DNA of 64,000 bases from Candidatus Lutibacillus vidarii (GTDB taxonomy: Bacteria; Actinomycetota; Actinomycetes; Actinomycetales; Dermatophilaceae). This document shows, piece by piece, positions 35,013-43,937 of this stretch. Under the pieces are notes generated by a model, which was given only the letters and a program-made list of their open reading frames with translations, searched no databases and was not told the origin of the DNA. Location of the stretch: contig JADKGA010000003.1 in assembly GCA_016717165.1 (NCBI GenBank), positions 310,001 through 374,000 of the forward strand. The letters are read 5' to 3'. The translations under genes and the position numbers were made by a program. Every line of letters begins with the position of its first letter. Positions within the stretch are counted from its first letter, which is position 1.

Positions 35013-36349
35013 GCCGCCCCCCGACCACCGCCTTCTGCGTCGACGTCGGCTCGACGTTCACCAAGGCGGCCCTGGTCGACCTCGCGACCGGTGAGGTCCG
35101 CGGGACCGGCGCCACCCCGACCACCCTCGACACCGACGTCCTCGACGGGGTCGCCGCGCTCAGCGCCTGCCTGGAGGTGCCCGGTTCGGCGACGACGATG
35201 CTCTGCTCCAGCGCGGGCGGTGGGCTGCGGCTGGCCGTCGTCGGCTACGAACGGCTCGTCACCGCCGAGGCGGGTTTTCGGGTCGGGCTGTCGGCCGGCG
35301 CGAAGGTCGTCCACGTCGCCGCAGGGGAGCTCACCACGGCGCAGCTCGCCGAGCTGGCGGCCAGTCGGCCCGACATCGTCCTGCTCGTCGGCGGCACCGA
35401 TGGCGGCAATGCCACCGTCCTGCTCCACAACGCCCGAGCGCTCGCCGGGGCCCGGCTCGGCATACCGGTGGTCCTTGCCGGCAATGCGCGGGCGGCGAGC
35501 CGGGCCCGGTCGGTGCTCGCCGCCGGGAAGGTGCCCGTCACCGTCACCGACAATGTGCTGCCCCAGATCGGGGTCATCCACCCCGAGCCAGCGCGCGCGG
35601 CGATCCGCGAGGTCTTCCTCCGGCATGTCATCGGCGGCAAGGGGCTGAGCCGGGGCACGCGGTTCGCTCGGCTGGTCCGGGCCGCGACCCCGGACGCGAT
35701 GCTCACCGGCATCGAGGTCCTCGCCGCCGAGCTGGCCGCCGACGTCCTTGTCGTCGACGTCGGGGGCGCAACGACGGATGTGTACTCGTGCCTGGAGCCG
35801 CAGGGCGAGGAGGCCGAGCTGCGCAAAGACGTCGTCGCGACGATCTGGCACGCCCGCACCGTCGAGGCGGACCTGGGGATGCGATGGAACGCCGAGAATG
35901 TCGTCGAGGCCGCCCAGCGCGAGGCGCTACCGGTGGCCGAGCCGCTGCAGCAGTGGGCCCGCCAGGTTCATGAGGAGCCCGGCCGGCTGCCCGAGCGGGC
36001 CGAGGAGGCCGCGCTGGACCGTGACCTCGCGACGATCGCTGCGCTGGTCGCGGTGCGTCGCCACGCTCGCCCAGCGGCACCTGGTGAGAACGGTCGGCCG
36101 CTCGCCGAGCTGCGTTGGGTCATCGGCTCCGGTGGGGTGCTGCGGCACGCCCAGCCGCAGGCCGCGAGCGCGGTGCTCGACGCCGTGGTCACCGACTATG
36201 CGGGCGGGTGGCGCACCCCTTCCGCGGCGACGACGGTCGTCGACCGCAGGTACCTCCTGTTCGCCGTCGGCCTGCTCGCCGGCGAGGGGTATGCCGACAC
36301 CGCGGCCGCCCTGGCCCGTCAGGTCGCCAGCGCGCCGTCGGCACCGTAG
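35009..36349 (+). CDS. MutL-type protein (glutamate mutase L / OraL family)
   Basis: A 446-residue ASKHA-fold protein. It has the phosphate-binding CVDVGSTFTKAALVD at the start, LLVGGTDGGN (about 126-135), and VVDVGGATTDVYS, all ATPase features. Family members next to glutamate mutase or ornithine aminomutase are thought to reactivate these adenosylcobalamin enzymes. No mutase subunit is encoded in this window, and the gene instead overlaps metB by four bases. ATG 35009 is clear from the overlap and the family start. It has nothing to do with DNA mismatch repair MutL. Partner unknown. Confidence 0.86.
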   Translation: MSRPPTTAFCVDVGSTFTKAALVDLATGEVRGTGATPTTLDTDVLDGVAALSACLEVPGSATTMLCSSAGGGLRLAVVGYERLVTAEAGFRVGLSAGAKVVHVAAGELTTAQLAELAASRPDIVLLVGGTDGGNATVLLHNARALAGARLGIPVVLAGNARAASRARSVLAAGKVPVTVTDNVLPQIGVIHPEPARAAIREVFLRHVIGGKGLSRGTRFARLVRAATPDAMLTGIEVLAAELAADVLVVDVGGATTDVYSCLEPQGEEAELRKDVVATIWHARTVEADLGMRWNAENVVEAAQREALPVAEPLQQWARQVHEEPGRLPERAEEAALDRDLATIAALVAVRRHARPAAPGENGRPLAELRWVIGSGGVLRHAQPQAASAVLDAVVTDYAGGWRTPSAATTVVDRRYLLFAVGLLAGEGYADTAAALARQVASAPSAP

Positions 36350-36371
36350 GTTTTTTCGGCGCGCCAACCGG

Positions 36372-36983
36372 CTAAGTTCCCTCACCGATCTCGTCGTCCG
36401 GGGTGGCCCCGCCGGGCGCGGTGAGCAGCGGGAGGAAGACGTGGGCGACCGGCCCGATCGTCAGGGCGAAGACGACGGTGCCGATCGCAAGGTTGCCACC
36501 GAGCAGCCAGCCGACCGTGACGACGACGATCTCGATGGCGGTCCGGACCACGGCGACCGGGCGGCCGGTCCGCCGGACCATCCCCGTCATCAGCCCGTCC
36601 CGCGGACCCGGCCCGAAGCGCGCCCCGATATAGGCCGCGGTCGCGACGCCGTTGACGACGATGCCGCCGAGCAGAAGCGCGACCCGCCAGCCGAGAGCGG
36701 TCGGCGCGGGGATCCAGCGCAGCGCCCAGTCGAGGGCGGCGCCGATGACGAAGACATTGCTCACCGTCCCCAGTCCCGGGCGCTCCCGCATCGGGATCCA
36801 CAGCAGCAGGACCAGCGCGCCGACGATGATCGACCACTGGCCGATGCTCAGCCCGAAGACCCGGACGAGGCCCTGATGGAGGACGTCCCAAGGGATGACG
36901 CCCAGTCGGGCCTGAACGATCATCGCCTCCCCGATGGAGAAGACCACCAGGCCGACATACAGCTGTAAGAGTCGGCGGGGCAT
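36372..36983 (-). CDS. YczE/YyaS-like integral membrane protein
   Basis: A 203-residue protein with five to six hydrophobic segments. It starts RRLLQLYVGLVVFSIGEAMIV, with the family motif ARLGVIPWDVLHQGL and IGARFGPGPRDGLMTG. These features fit the YczE/YitT-like membrane family of unknown transport role. It is convergent with the MutL-type gene, with a run of six T in between. Confidence 0.82.
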   Translation of the reverse strand: MPRRLLQLYVGLVVFSIGEAMIVQARLGVIPWDVLHQGLVRVFGLSIGQWSIIVGALVLLLWIPMRERPGLGTVSNVFVIGAALDWALRWIPAPTALGWRVALLLGGIVVNGVATAAYIGARFGPGPRDGLMTGMVRRTGRPVAVVRTAIEIVVVTVGWLLGGNLAIGTVVFALTIGPVAHVFLPLLTAPGGATPDDEIGEGT

Positions 36984-37023
36984 GGGAGGGAACGCTACGG
37001 CACCCCGCGGTGTTCTTCAGGAC

Positions 37024-37728
37024 ATGTTCAGCTCCCGCGCCAAGACGACCATGGTGGCCCCCGCCGACGCCCTCCCCGGCCGCGCCACCCGCCCGTATGC
37101 CGTCAACCCGGTCAATATCGTCCTGGGGACCCCGCACGAGGGGCCCTGGCCGGAGGGCTCCGAGGTGCTCTACCTGGCGATGGGCTGCTTCTGGGGGGTC
37201 GAGCGGATCTTCTGGCGCCAGCCAGGCGTGGTCAACACGGCCGTGGGGTACATGGGCGGACTGACCCCGAACCCGACCTACGAGGAGTCGTGCACCGGCC
37301 GGACCGGGCACGCCGAGACCGTCCAGGTCGTCTACGACCCGACTGTGACCTCGGCCGAGGCGCTGCTCAAGGTCTGCTGGGAGAACCACGACCCGACCCA
37401 GGGGATGCGCCAGGGCAACGACATCGGGACGGCATACCGCTCGGCGATCTACTGGACCACGGACGGTCAGCGGGCCGCCGCCGAGGCGACCCGGCTCGCC
37501 TTCCAGCGCGAGCTGACCAGCCACGGGTATGGCGCCATCACGACCGAGGTGCGCGCGGCGACCGAGGCTGGGGCGTTCTACCTGGGCGAGGACTATCACC
37601 AGCAGTACCTGCATAAGAACCCCGGCGGGTACTGCAACCACGGACCCAACGGGTTGACCTGCCCGGTCGGCCTGCTCAGCGGGGACAGCACTCCCGCGCA
37701 GCAGGACGTCCTCCCGCCGAGGGGCTGA
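37024..37728 (+). CDS. msrA: Peptide methionine sulfoxide reductase MsrA
   Basis: A 234-residue enzyme that repairs methionine-S-sulfoxide. The catalytic cysteine is C55 in GCFWGVER; EVVYDP-like VQVVYDPTVTSAEALL, HDPTQGMRQGNDIGTAYRSAIYW and EDYHQQYLHKNPGGYCNHG complete the family pattern. A resolving cysteine is likely in GGYCNHG or the later TCPVG. The start ATG 37024 gives a normal 50-residue head for actinobacterial MsrA. A hairpin region follows. Confidence 0.95.
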   Translation: MFSSRAKTTMVAPADALPGRATRPYAVNPVNIVLGTPHEGPWPEGSEVLYLAMGCFWGVERIFWRQPGVVNTAVGYMGGLTPNPTYEESCTGRTGHAETVQVVYDPTVTSAEALLKVCWENHDPTQGMRQGNDIGTAYRSAIYWTTDGQRAAAEATRLAFQRELTSHGYGAITTEVRAATEAGAFYLGEDYHQQYLHKNPGGYCNHGPNGLTCPVGLLSGDSTPAQQDVLPPRG

Positions 37729-37765
37729 CGGCTTAGCGGCCTCGCGCGCGTCGGCTTTAGAGATG

Positions 37766-37826
37766 TGAGCCAGCGCGCGCGTGGTTCAGCCTCAGCGACC
37801 TGAGCCAGCGCGCGCGGTTCAGCCTC
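37766..37826. repeat. Direct repeat with GCGCGC core
   Basis: TGAGCCAGCGCGCGCG followed by GGTTCAGCCTC (37766-37793, two extra bases inside) recurs at 37801-37826. It lies in the 178-bp gap between msrA and the convergent fusion gene, directly before a long hairpin. Confidence 0.75.
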
Positions 37827-37879
37827 GGAAATGCTGTTGGGCCTTGGATATTTCCAAGGCCCAACACACATTTCCGAGG
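37823..37879. terminator. Long palindrome between convergent genes
   Basis: CCTCGGAAATG at 37823 pairs with its complement ending at 37879. Inside, GTTGGGCCTTGGA pairs perfectly with TCCAAGGCCCAAC around a 4-base loop (TATT), giving a stem of about 24 bp with one internal bulge. A bidirectional terminator role is likely by position. Confidence 0.6.
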
Positions 37880-37906
37880 CCTGAGTCAAGCGGGGGAAGT
37901 CTGAGG

Positions 37907-39154
37907 TCAGGCGGGGGTGCGGGCCAGGACGTAGAGCCGCGGACGGTCCTCGGTGTCCGATGCGGGGCTGCGGAGGTACCAGTGGTCGACGACGAGTCCG
38001 GCGGCCTGGACGGCGGCGCGGACCTCGTCGAGATCGTGCTCGACGACGACGGCGCTGCCTTGGCTGCCCAGCCAGCCGTCGAGTTGCTGCAGCCCGGTGC
38101 CGGCGGGCAGCGCGAGCGCCAGCCACCCGCCGGGGCGCAGCACCCGAGCCAGGGCCGCGACCGCGGCGGTGAGCTCGGAGGGCGCAAGGTGGATCAGCGC
38201 GTGCCAGGCGGTGACCGCTCCCCAGGCGGCCGCGGCCCTCGGCTTGACGACCGAGCGCAGGTCGCCGACCTCGAAGGTCAGGTGCGGGTACCGGTCCCGC
38301 GCGGTGGTCACCATCTGGGACGAGATGTCCACGCCGAGGACGGCGCCCTCCCCGCCGACCCCGCCGAGGTCCTCGACCGCGTCTGCGAGGAAGGCCGTGA
38401 TGTCACCGGGGCCGCAGCCGACGTCGAGGATCGGGTCCGCACCGGCCAGGGCCGCGACCCGGGTGAGCAGCCAGGCGTCGAAGGAGTTCGGGTCGACGAG
38501 TCCGCCGTAGCGCTGCGTGTAGGGCTCGGCGACGGAGTCCCAGAGGGCGGCCACGGCGGCGTCGCGAGCTGCCGGCCCCTCGGCCAGGACGCTCTCCCGG
38601 TCGACCTGAGGCGCCAGGTCGGCGGTGGCGTCGAGGCCCTCGACCGGGCCGAGGAGGTGGACCCACCGGTTCTCGTGCTGGCCGGGGCGGCGCGGCAGCT
38701 CGCTGACCATGGGCTCGGTGCGTCCGGCGAGCCGGTGCAGCACGGCCTCGGTCTCGTCCCGGTCGGCGAAGCGGTGCAGCCGGTCGGTCCGGGACTTCAG
38801 CTCGCCGGGGGTCTGTGGGCCGCGCAGGAGCAGGACGGTGATGACCGCCCGTTCGTCCGAGGCGAGGGTGAGCCGCTCATCGAGCAGCTGGTGGAACTTC
38901 AGGGTGCGCTGCCCACGATCGGCGTGGACGACCCGGATGAGGTCGCGGTGGCGCAGGTCGCGCAGGCACTGCTCGATTTCCGGTTCGTCATACGAGACAA
39001 CGGGGTCGCGACTGCTTGTCTGGTTGCAGGCCAGGCGCACCGAGTTGACCGTCATCGGGTATGACGCGGGGACGGTCCGCTGCTTCTCCAGCAGGGACCC
39101 CAGGACGCGCTGCTCCATGGCGGACAGCTCGAGCGAGCCGGACGGGTCGACCAT
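37907..39154 (-). CDS. Fusion of a DUF480 (YceH) domain with a class I SAM methyltransferase
   Basis: A single 415-residue frame with two domains. Residues about 1-200 are the DUF480/YceH winged-helix pair (LGSLLEKQRTVPASYPMTVN, then VITVLLLRGPQTPGELKSR). Residues about 205-415 are a methyltransferase with motif I LDVGCGPGDITAFLADA, then AVLGVDISSQMV and RPGGWLALALP. The first half is normally a separate protein. The frame is clean across the join (PQVDRESVLAEGPAARDA), so a sequencing artefact is unlikely. The fused substrate is unknown. The gene is convergent with msrA. Confidence 0.85.
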   Translation of the reverse strand: MVDPSGSLELSAMEQRVLGSLLEKQRTVPASYPMTVNSVRLACNQTSSRDPVVSYDEPEIEQCLRDLRHRDLIRVVHADRGQRTLKFHQLLDERLTLASDERAVITVLLLRGPQTPGELKSRTDRLHRFADRDETEAVLHRLAGRTEPMVSELPRRPGQHENRWVHLLGPVEGLDATADLAPQVDRESVLAEGPAARDAAVAALWDSVAEPYTQRYGGLVDPNSFDAWLLTRVAALAGADPILDVGCGPGDITAFLADAVEDLGGVGGEGAVLGVDISSQMVTTARDRYPHLTFEVGDLRSVVKPRAAAAWGAVTAWHALIHLAPSELTAAVAALARVLRPGGWLALALPAGTGLQQLDGWLGSQGSAVVVEHDLDEVRAAVQAAGLVVDHWYLRSPASDTEDRPRLYVLARTPA

Positions 39155-39262
39155 GACGGTGAATCTAGCGCCGAGGCGAACCCGGGCGCTGCCCCTTCGG
39201 CATCCGGGTCGGCAGCCTCGGTGAGGGCGGGCGCGGGCACGCCAGGCCGCGACCCGAGCCGG

Positions 39263-40726
39263 TCAGGCCGGGCGCTGGCCCGCAGTCCGGGCGAGGTCGA
39301 GCAGCGCGGGCAGGTCGAGGTGCTCCTCGACGGCGTCGGCGAGCAGCTCCACCATCGCCTCACGGCGGTCGGCGAAGCCGGTGACGCTCTGGTCGGGCAC
39401 CCAGCGCGACCCCGCCGCAGCCGCGACCCCGCTGAGGAAGGTGCGCCGGAAGCCGTCGCTCTCGAGGATGCCGTGCCACATCGTGCCCCAGACCGTTCCC
39501 CGGCAGGTCCCGCCCGGGAACGCCCCGTCAGCGGCGACCACCCCGTGGTGGATCTCGTACCCCGAGACGGCCTGTCCACGCCATACCGCGCTCGGGCAAC
39601 CGAGGACCTTCTCCGCGCCGAACACGACCCGCAGCGGCAGCGCGGCCAGACCGGCGACGACCCCGGCACCGCTCTCGACCTCGTCGTCGATCTCGGCGCA
39701 GAGCATCTGGTAGCCGCCGCAGATCCCGAGCACCGGCTGGCCCGCCGCAACCCGTTCGGCGACGACCCGGTCCAGGCCGCGCTCGCGCAGCCAGGCGAGG
39801 TCGGCCACCGTGGCGCGCGAGCCGGGCAGGACGAGCAGGTGGGCGGAACGGCAGGTGTCCGGGTCGGCGGTGACCCGGACGTCAACCCCGGGCTCGACGG
39901 CGAGCGGGTCGACGTCGGTGGCGTTCGAGGTGCGCGGGAAGCGGACCACCGCGACCGACAGCCGGCCCGCGGCGGCGTCGGCCCGGGCCTGCCAGCGCCC
40001 CGTCGAGATGGCGTCCTCGGAGTCGAGCCACACCCCCGGCAGCCACGGCAAGGTCCCGACGAAGGGCACACCGGTCAGCTCGCTGACCCGGTCGAGGCCG
40101 GGCTGCAGGACGGCGTGGTCGCCGCGGAACTTGTTGACGACGAAGGCCCGCAGCAGCGCCCGGTCGGGCGGGTCGAGCAGCGCCCAGGTGCCATACAGCG
40201 CGGCAAGCAGCCCACCGCGGTCGATATCGCCCACGACGACCACCGGCAGGGCGAACTCCCGGGCCAGGCCGAGGTTGACGAAGTCGCCGTCGCGGAGGTT
40301 GACCTCGGCCGGGGAGCCCGCACCCTCGGCGACGACGATGTCGACGCCGGGGTCGGTGCGCAGCCGGTCGAAGGCCGCGAAGGCGGCGGCGCGCAGGTGC
40401 GCCCGGCCGCTGGTGTACTCCCCCGCGAGCAGGGCGCCGGCGGGGCGGCCGTCGACGACGAGGAAGGCCTGCCGGTCGGTGCCCGGCTTGACCAGGACCG
40501 GGTTGTGCAGCGCGCTCGGCTCGACCCGGGCGGCCTGAGCCTGGAGGTACTGGGCCCGGCCGATCTCGGCGCCGTCCCGACAGACCATCGAGTTGTTCGA
40601 CATGTTCTGCGCCTTGAAGGGCGCAACGTGCAGGCCTTGGCGCGCCCAGGCCCGGCTCAGGCCGGTGACGACGAGGGACTTGCCCGCGTCCGAGCTCGTC
40701 CCGCACACGAGGAGCCCGGCCGCCAT
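39263..40726 (-). CDS. cobQ: Cobyric acid synthase
   Basis: A 487-residue amidotransferase that adds four amides to adenosylcobyrinic acid in cobalamin synthesis. The N-terminal domain has LLVCGTSSDAGKS, FKAQNMSNNSMV and VVVGDIDRGG. The C-terminal glutaminase triad shows the cysteine in VLGICGGYQML, and GYEIHHG is the family histidine region. ATG 40726 starts MAAGLLVCG. No other cobalamin gene is in this window, though a B12-mutase activator-like gene lies 3 kb away. Confidence 0.93.
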   Translation of the reverse strand: MAAGLLVCGTSSDAGKSLVVTGLSRAWARQGLHVAPFKAQNMSNNSMVCRDGAEIGRAQYLQAQAARVEPSALHNPVLVKPGTDRQAFLVVDGRPAGALLAGEYTSGRAHLRAAAFAAFDRLRTDPGVDIVVAEGAGSPAEVNLRDGDFVNLGLAREFALPVVVVGDIDRGGLLAALYGTWALLDPPDRALLRAFVVNKFRGDHAVLQPGLDRVSELTGVPFVGTLPWLPGVWLDSEDAISTGRWQARADAAAGRLSVAVVRFPRTSNATDVDPLAVEPGVDVRVTADPDTCRSAHLLVLPGSRATVADLAWLRERGLDRVVAERVAAGQPVLGICGGYQMLCAEIDDEVESGAGVVAGLAALPLRVVFGAEKVLGCPSAVWRGQAVSGYEIHHGVVAADGAFPGGTCRGTVWGTMWHGILESDGFRRTFLSGVAAAAGSRWVPDQSVTGFADRREAMVELLADAVEEHLDLPALLDLARTAGQRPA

Positions 40727-40788
40727 ACCGACCAAACCTACCGGGGCACAGCGGCGGGCGACGCGGGGCACGGCATACGCTGCTCGTC

Positions 40789-41289
40789 GTGGAGATCAGG
40801 ACGGCGACCGACGCGGACTGGGCGCAGATCTGGCCGTTCTGGCGCGACATCGTCGCGGCGGGCGAGACCTACGCCTACCCCGAGGGCCTGACCAACGACG
40901 AGGCCCGAGCGCTGTGGCTGCCCGGCCCGCCGGACCGGTGCATCGTCGCGGTCGCGCAGGACGGGGAGGTGCTCGGTTCGGCGAAGTTCGGCCCGAACCG
41001 GCCCGGCCGCGGGTCGCACATCGGGACCGCCTCGTTCATGGTCGCGCCGTCGGCTCGCGGTCGCGGGGTGGGACGAGCGATGGGCGAGTATGTCGTCGCC
41101 GCGCTCGCGGACGCGGGCTTCCATGGCATCCAGTTCAACGCCGTCGTCGAGACCAACGAGGCCGCGCTGCGGCTGTGGCGGGATCTCGGCTTCGAGACCA
41201 TCGGGGTGGTGCCGGAGGCCTTCGACTCGGCCAGCGCGGGGCTGGTCGGGCTGCACGTGATGTACCGACCGCTGCGGGAGAGCCGATGA
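40789..41289 (+). CDS. GNAT family N-acetyltransferase
   Basis: A 166-residue acetyltransferase starting at GTG 40789. The acetyl-CoA motif is VAPSARGRGVGRAMGEYVV (about 84-102), then FNAVVETNEAALRLWRDLGFE. The start of the fold (IRTATDADWAQIWPFWRDIVA) is like amino-group and toxin N-acetyltransferases, but no substrate can be named. Its stop overlaps the next gene by four bases. It is divergent from cobQ. Confidence 0.88.
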   Translation: MEIRTATDADWAQIWPFWRDIVAAGETYAYPEGLTNDEARALWLPGPPDRCIVAVAQDGEVLGSAKFGPNRPGRGSHIGTASFMVAPSARGRGVGRAMGEYVVAALADAGFHGIQFNAVVETNEAALRLWRDLGFETIGVVPEAFDSASAGLVGLHVMYRPLRESR

Positions 41290-41978
41290 CCTGGGCCGGT
41301 TCTGCCGGCCCCTCCGGTTCTGGGGGCCCCTCCCCCTCCCCTCCCCGGCCCTATCTCACCCTCGCCGGTCCGGTCGAGGCCGAGATCGAGGCCAAACGGT
41401 CCCGGTTCCGGTGCCGCCTCGAACGGGTCGACACCGAGGACGCGGCCCGCGCCGTCGTCGAGGCGGCCCGGCGTGAGCACTGGGACGCTCGGCACCACTG
41501 CTCGGCCTTCCGGATCGGTCCGCCCCCGCAGGTCGCCCAGCGCAGCAGCGACGACGGCGAGCCCTCCGGCACCGCGGGCGCCCCGATCCTCGACGCCCTC
41601 GGTGGCGCCGGCGTCAGCGATGTGGTCGCCGTCGTCACCCGGTGGTTCGGCGGGACCCTGCTCGGCACCGGTGGCCTGGTCCGCGCCTACGGCGACGCGA
41701 CCCGGGCCGCGCTTGCTGCGGCGCCGCTGGTCCACCGGGTCACCCGACGCCGTCTGCACGCCACCGTCGACCCGGTGAGCGCCGGACGGGTCGAGCACGC
41801 CCTGCGCGGCGCCGGACACCTGGTCGAGACCTCCTACGGCGAGTCGGGCACGGTCCTGACCGTGGCCGTCGACCCCGACGACGTCGACGCGGTCCGCGCA
41901 CACCTCAACGCCGTGACCGCCGGGGCGGCGGTGGTCAGCACCGGCGACCTGCGCTGGGTCGACCGCCCGCTGCCCTGA
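41286..41978 (+). CDS. YigZ/IMPACT family protein
   Basis: A 230-residue protein from ATG 41286. After a Gly/Ser/Pro-rich head (about 1-22), the conserved EIEAKRSRFRCRLERV, ARHHCSAFRIG, SSDDGEPSGTAGAPILDAL and VTRWFGGTLLGTGGLVRAYGDA follow, and a second domain of about 75 residues ends it. Members are linked to translation control (IMPACT) in eukaryotes; the bacterial role is poorly known. The four-base overlap with the GNAT gene suggests coupling. Confidence 0.9.
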   Translation: MTWAGSAGPSGSGGPSPSPPRPYLTLAGPVEAEIEAKRSRFRCRLERVDTEDAARAVVEAARREHWDARHHCSAFRIGPPPQVAQRSSDDGEPSGTAGAPILDALGGAGVSDVVAVVTRWFGGTLLGTGGLVRAYGDATRAALAAAPLVHRVTRRRLHATVDPVSAGRVEHALRGAGHLVETSYGESGTVLTVAVDPDDVDAVRAHLNAVTAGAAVVSTGDLRWVDRPLP

Positions 41979-42012
41979 CCGCGCCAAGACTCCACCACCA
42001 CTGGCCAGCCCC

Positions 42013-42345
42013 TTAGGCCAGGTCGGTCATCCGGCGCAGCGCCGACACCTCGACGTCATACCGGCTCTGCACGCCGCCGCCACCGCGGAAGAAGCGGCGC
42101 CGCAGCGCACCGGTCACCTCGACCACGTCGCCCGGGCCGAGCTTTTCCGCCACCCGCCGGGTGATCGACGTCCAGCAGGTCACGTCGATCGTGTCGACCA
42201 CGGGAGCCTTGCGGGTCGGCGCGCGCCGCGGCAGGGACCGCGGCACGACCACCCTCAGCGCCACCAGCCGGTCCCCGGACGGCAGCTCCTTCGGCTCGGG
42301 CGCGCCACTGACCCGACCGACCAGGTGGACCTCGTTGTTAGCCAT
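42013..42345 (-). CDS. ssb: Short single-stranded DNA-binding protein
   Basis: A 110-residue OB-fold protein from ATG 42345, with an almost perfect ribosome site (AAAGGAGGT). It starts NNEVHLVGRVSGAPEPKEL and contains WTSITRRVAEKLGPGDVVEVTGALRRRFF, the core of SSB. It stops after the OB fold (RYDVEVSALRRMTDLA), so the flexible linker and acidic tip that bind partner proteins are absent. It is therefore a paralog and probably not the main replication SSB. Confidence 0.85.
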   Translation of the reverse strand: MANNEVHLVGRVSGAPEPKELPSGDRLVALRVVVPRSLPRRAPTRKAPVVDTIDVTCWTSITRRVAEKLGPGDVVEVTGALRRRFFRGGGGVQSRYDVEVSALRRMTDLA

Positions 42346-42574
42346 CGCGACCTCCTTTCCTCGACCACCTTCGGTGACCATTCCTGGACCACCCTCGGCG
42401 ACCGGCGGGCCGCGGCGCCATACCGGCGCAGTCCCCTGTGGACGGTGTGACGAAGACCCGACCCGATGTGGACGAAGGGCCCAGGCAGCCCGCCCGACCC
42501 GGCCACTACGCTGAAGGCGACAACGGCGTCGCCCCTCGTCGACGCACGCTGCACCCGAGCGGAAGGCCCACCCC

Positions 42575-43807
42575 ATGACGATCACCCGCGTTGCCATGCT
42601 CACCGCGGGCGGCTACGCCCCCTGCCTGTCCTCCGCCGTCGGAGGGCTCATCGAGCGCTACACCGAGCTCATGCCGCAGGTCGAGCTCATCGGCTACAAG
42701 CACGGCTACCACGGCCTGCTCACCGGCACCAAGGTCGTCATCGACGAGGAGACCCGGCGCAACGCCGCGGTCCTGCACCGCTTCGGCGGCAGCCCGATCG
42801 GCAACAGCAGGGTCAAGCTGACCAATGCCGCCGACCTGGTCCGGCGGGGCCTGGTCAGCGAGGGAGAGAACCCGCTCCACGTCGCCGCCGAGCGGCTCAA
42901 GTCCGACGGCATCGACGTCCTGCACACCATCGGGGGCGACGACACCAACACCACCGCCGCCGACCTCGCGGCATACCTCAAGGAGGGCGGCTACGACCTC
43001 ACCGTCGTGGGCCTGCCCAAGACGATCGACAACGACATCGTCCCGATCGCCCAGTCCCTCGGCGCCTACACGGCCGCCGAGCAGGCCTCGGCCTTCGCGC
43101 AGAACATCATCGCCGAGCACGGCTCGAACCCGCGGATGCTCATCATCCACGAGGTCATGGGACGCGGCTGCGGCTGGCTCACCGCGGCCGCCGCGCACGA
43201 CTACATGGCCTGGCACGCCCGGCAGGACTGGGTGCCGAGCCTGGGTCTGTCGCCGGAGCGCTGGGCGATCCACGCCGTCTATGTCCCCGAGATCGGCATC
43301 GACATCGAGGCCGAGGCGGACCGGCTCGAGGCGATCATGGACGAGATCGGCTGCATCAACATCTTCTTGTCCGAGGGCGCCGGCGTGCACGACATCGTCC
43401 AGATGCTCGAGGCGACCGGCCACGAGGTGCCCCGCGACCCGTTCGGCCACGTCAAGCTCGACACGATCAACCCCGGCGCTTATTTTGCCAAGCAGTTCGC
43501 CGACCGCATCCACGCCGAGAAGACCATGGTCCAGAAGTCCGGGTACTTCTCCCGCTCCGCACCCGCCAACCCCCGCGACCTCGACCTCATCCGCGAGATG
43601 GTCGACAAGGCCGTCGAGGCGGCCATCGAGGGCGTGCCCGGCGTCATCGGCCACGACGAGGAGCACGACGGCGAGCTGCGCTCGATCGAGTTCCCCCGGA
43701 TCGCCGGCCACAAGAAGTTCGACACCGAGGTCGACTGGTTCCAGGAGGTGCTGCGCCGCACCGGGCAGCAGTGGCGGGTCCGTCCCCGCATCCCCGGCCG
43801 CCCGTAG
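42575..43807 (+). CDS. pfp: Pyrophosphate-dependent 6-phosphofructokinase
   Basis: A 410-residue glycolytic enzyme. The nucleotide loop reads GGDDTN, not the GGDGS of ATP enzymes, and GLPKTIDND carries a lysine in place of glycine. Both changes are known marks of pyrophosphate use. MGRGCGWLTA is also present. The enzyme works in both directions, so it can serve glycolysis and gluconeogenesis. ATG 42575 starts MTITRVAMLTAGGYAPC. The 229 bp upstream hold no gene. Confidence 0.93.
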   Translation: MTITRVAMLTAGGYAPCLSSAVGGLIERYTELMPQVELIGYKHGYHGLLTGTKVVIDEETRRNAAVLHRFGGSPIGNSRVKLTNAADLVRRGLVSEGENPLHVAAERLKSDGIDVLHTIGGDDTNTTAADLAAYLKEGGYDLTVVGLPKTIDNDIVPIAQSLGAYTAAEQASAFAQNIIAEHGSNPRMLIIHEVMGRGCGWLTAAAAHDYMAWHARQDWVPSLGLSPERWAIHAVYVPEIGIDIEAEADRLEAIMDEIGCINIFLSEGAGVHDIVQMLEATGHEVPRDPFGHVKLDTINPGAYFAKQFADRIHAEKTMVQKSGYFSRSAPANPRDLDLIREMVDKAVEAAIEGVPGVIGHDEEHDGELRSIEFPRIAGHKKFDTEVDWFQEVLRRTGQQWRVRPRIPGRP

Positions 43808-43814
43808 CCCACCT

Positions 43815-43864
43815 CAGCCCGGGGTCGGCCTCGCACGCCCGCTCGCGTATGCCGACCCGGGCTG
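43815..43864. terminator. Hairpin between phosphofructokinase and the acyltransferase gene
   Basis: CAGCCCGGGGTCGGC (43815-43829) pairs with 43851-43864, with one bulged base. It lies between two convergent genes, so a terminator for both is likely. Confidence 0.55.
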
Positions 43865-43937
43865 GGTCAGCCTGGGGTCAGCCTCGACCGTCCCGTGCTC
43901 CCGCAGGACAGGCCGATATCTCGTATGACGGACCGGG

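Noticed and set aside
35009..36349. Annotation as DNA mismatch repair MutL.
   Set aside because: The protein has ASKHA-type phosphate loops, not the GHKL ATPase motifs of mismatch repair MutL; it belongs to the glutamate mutase L family.
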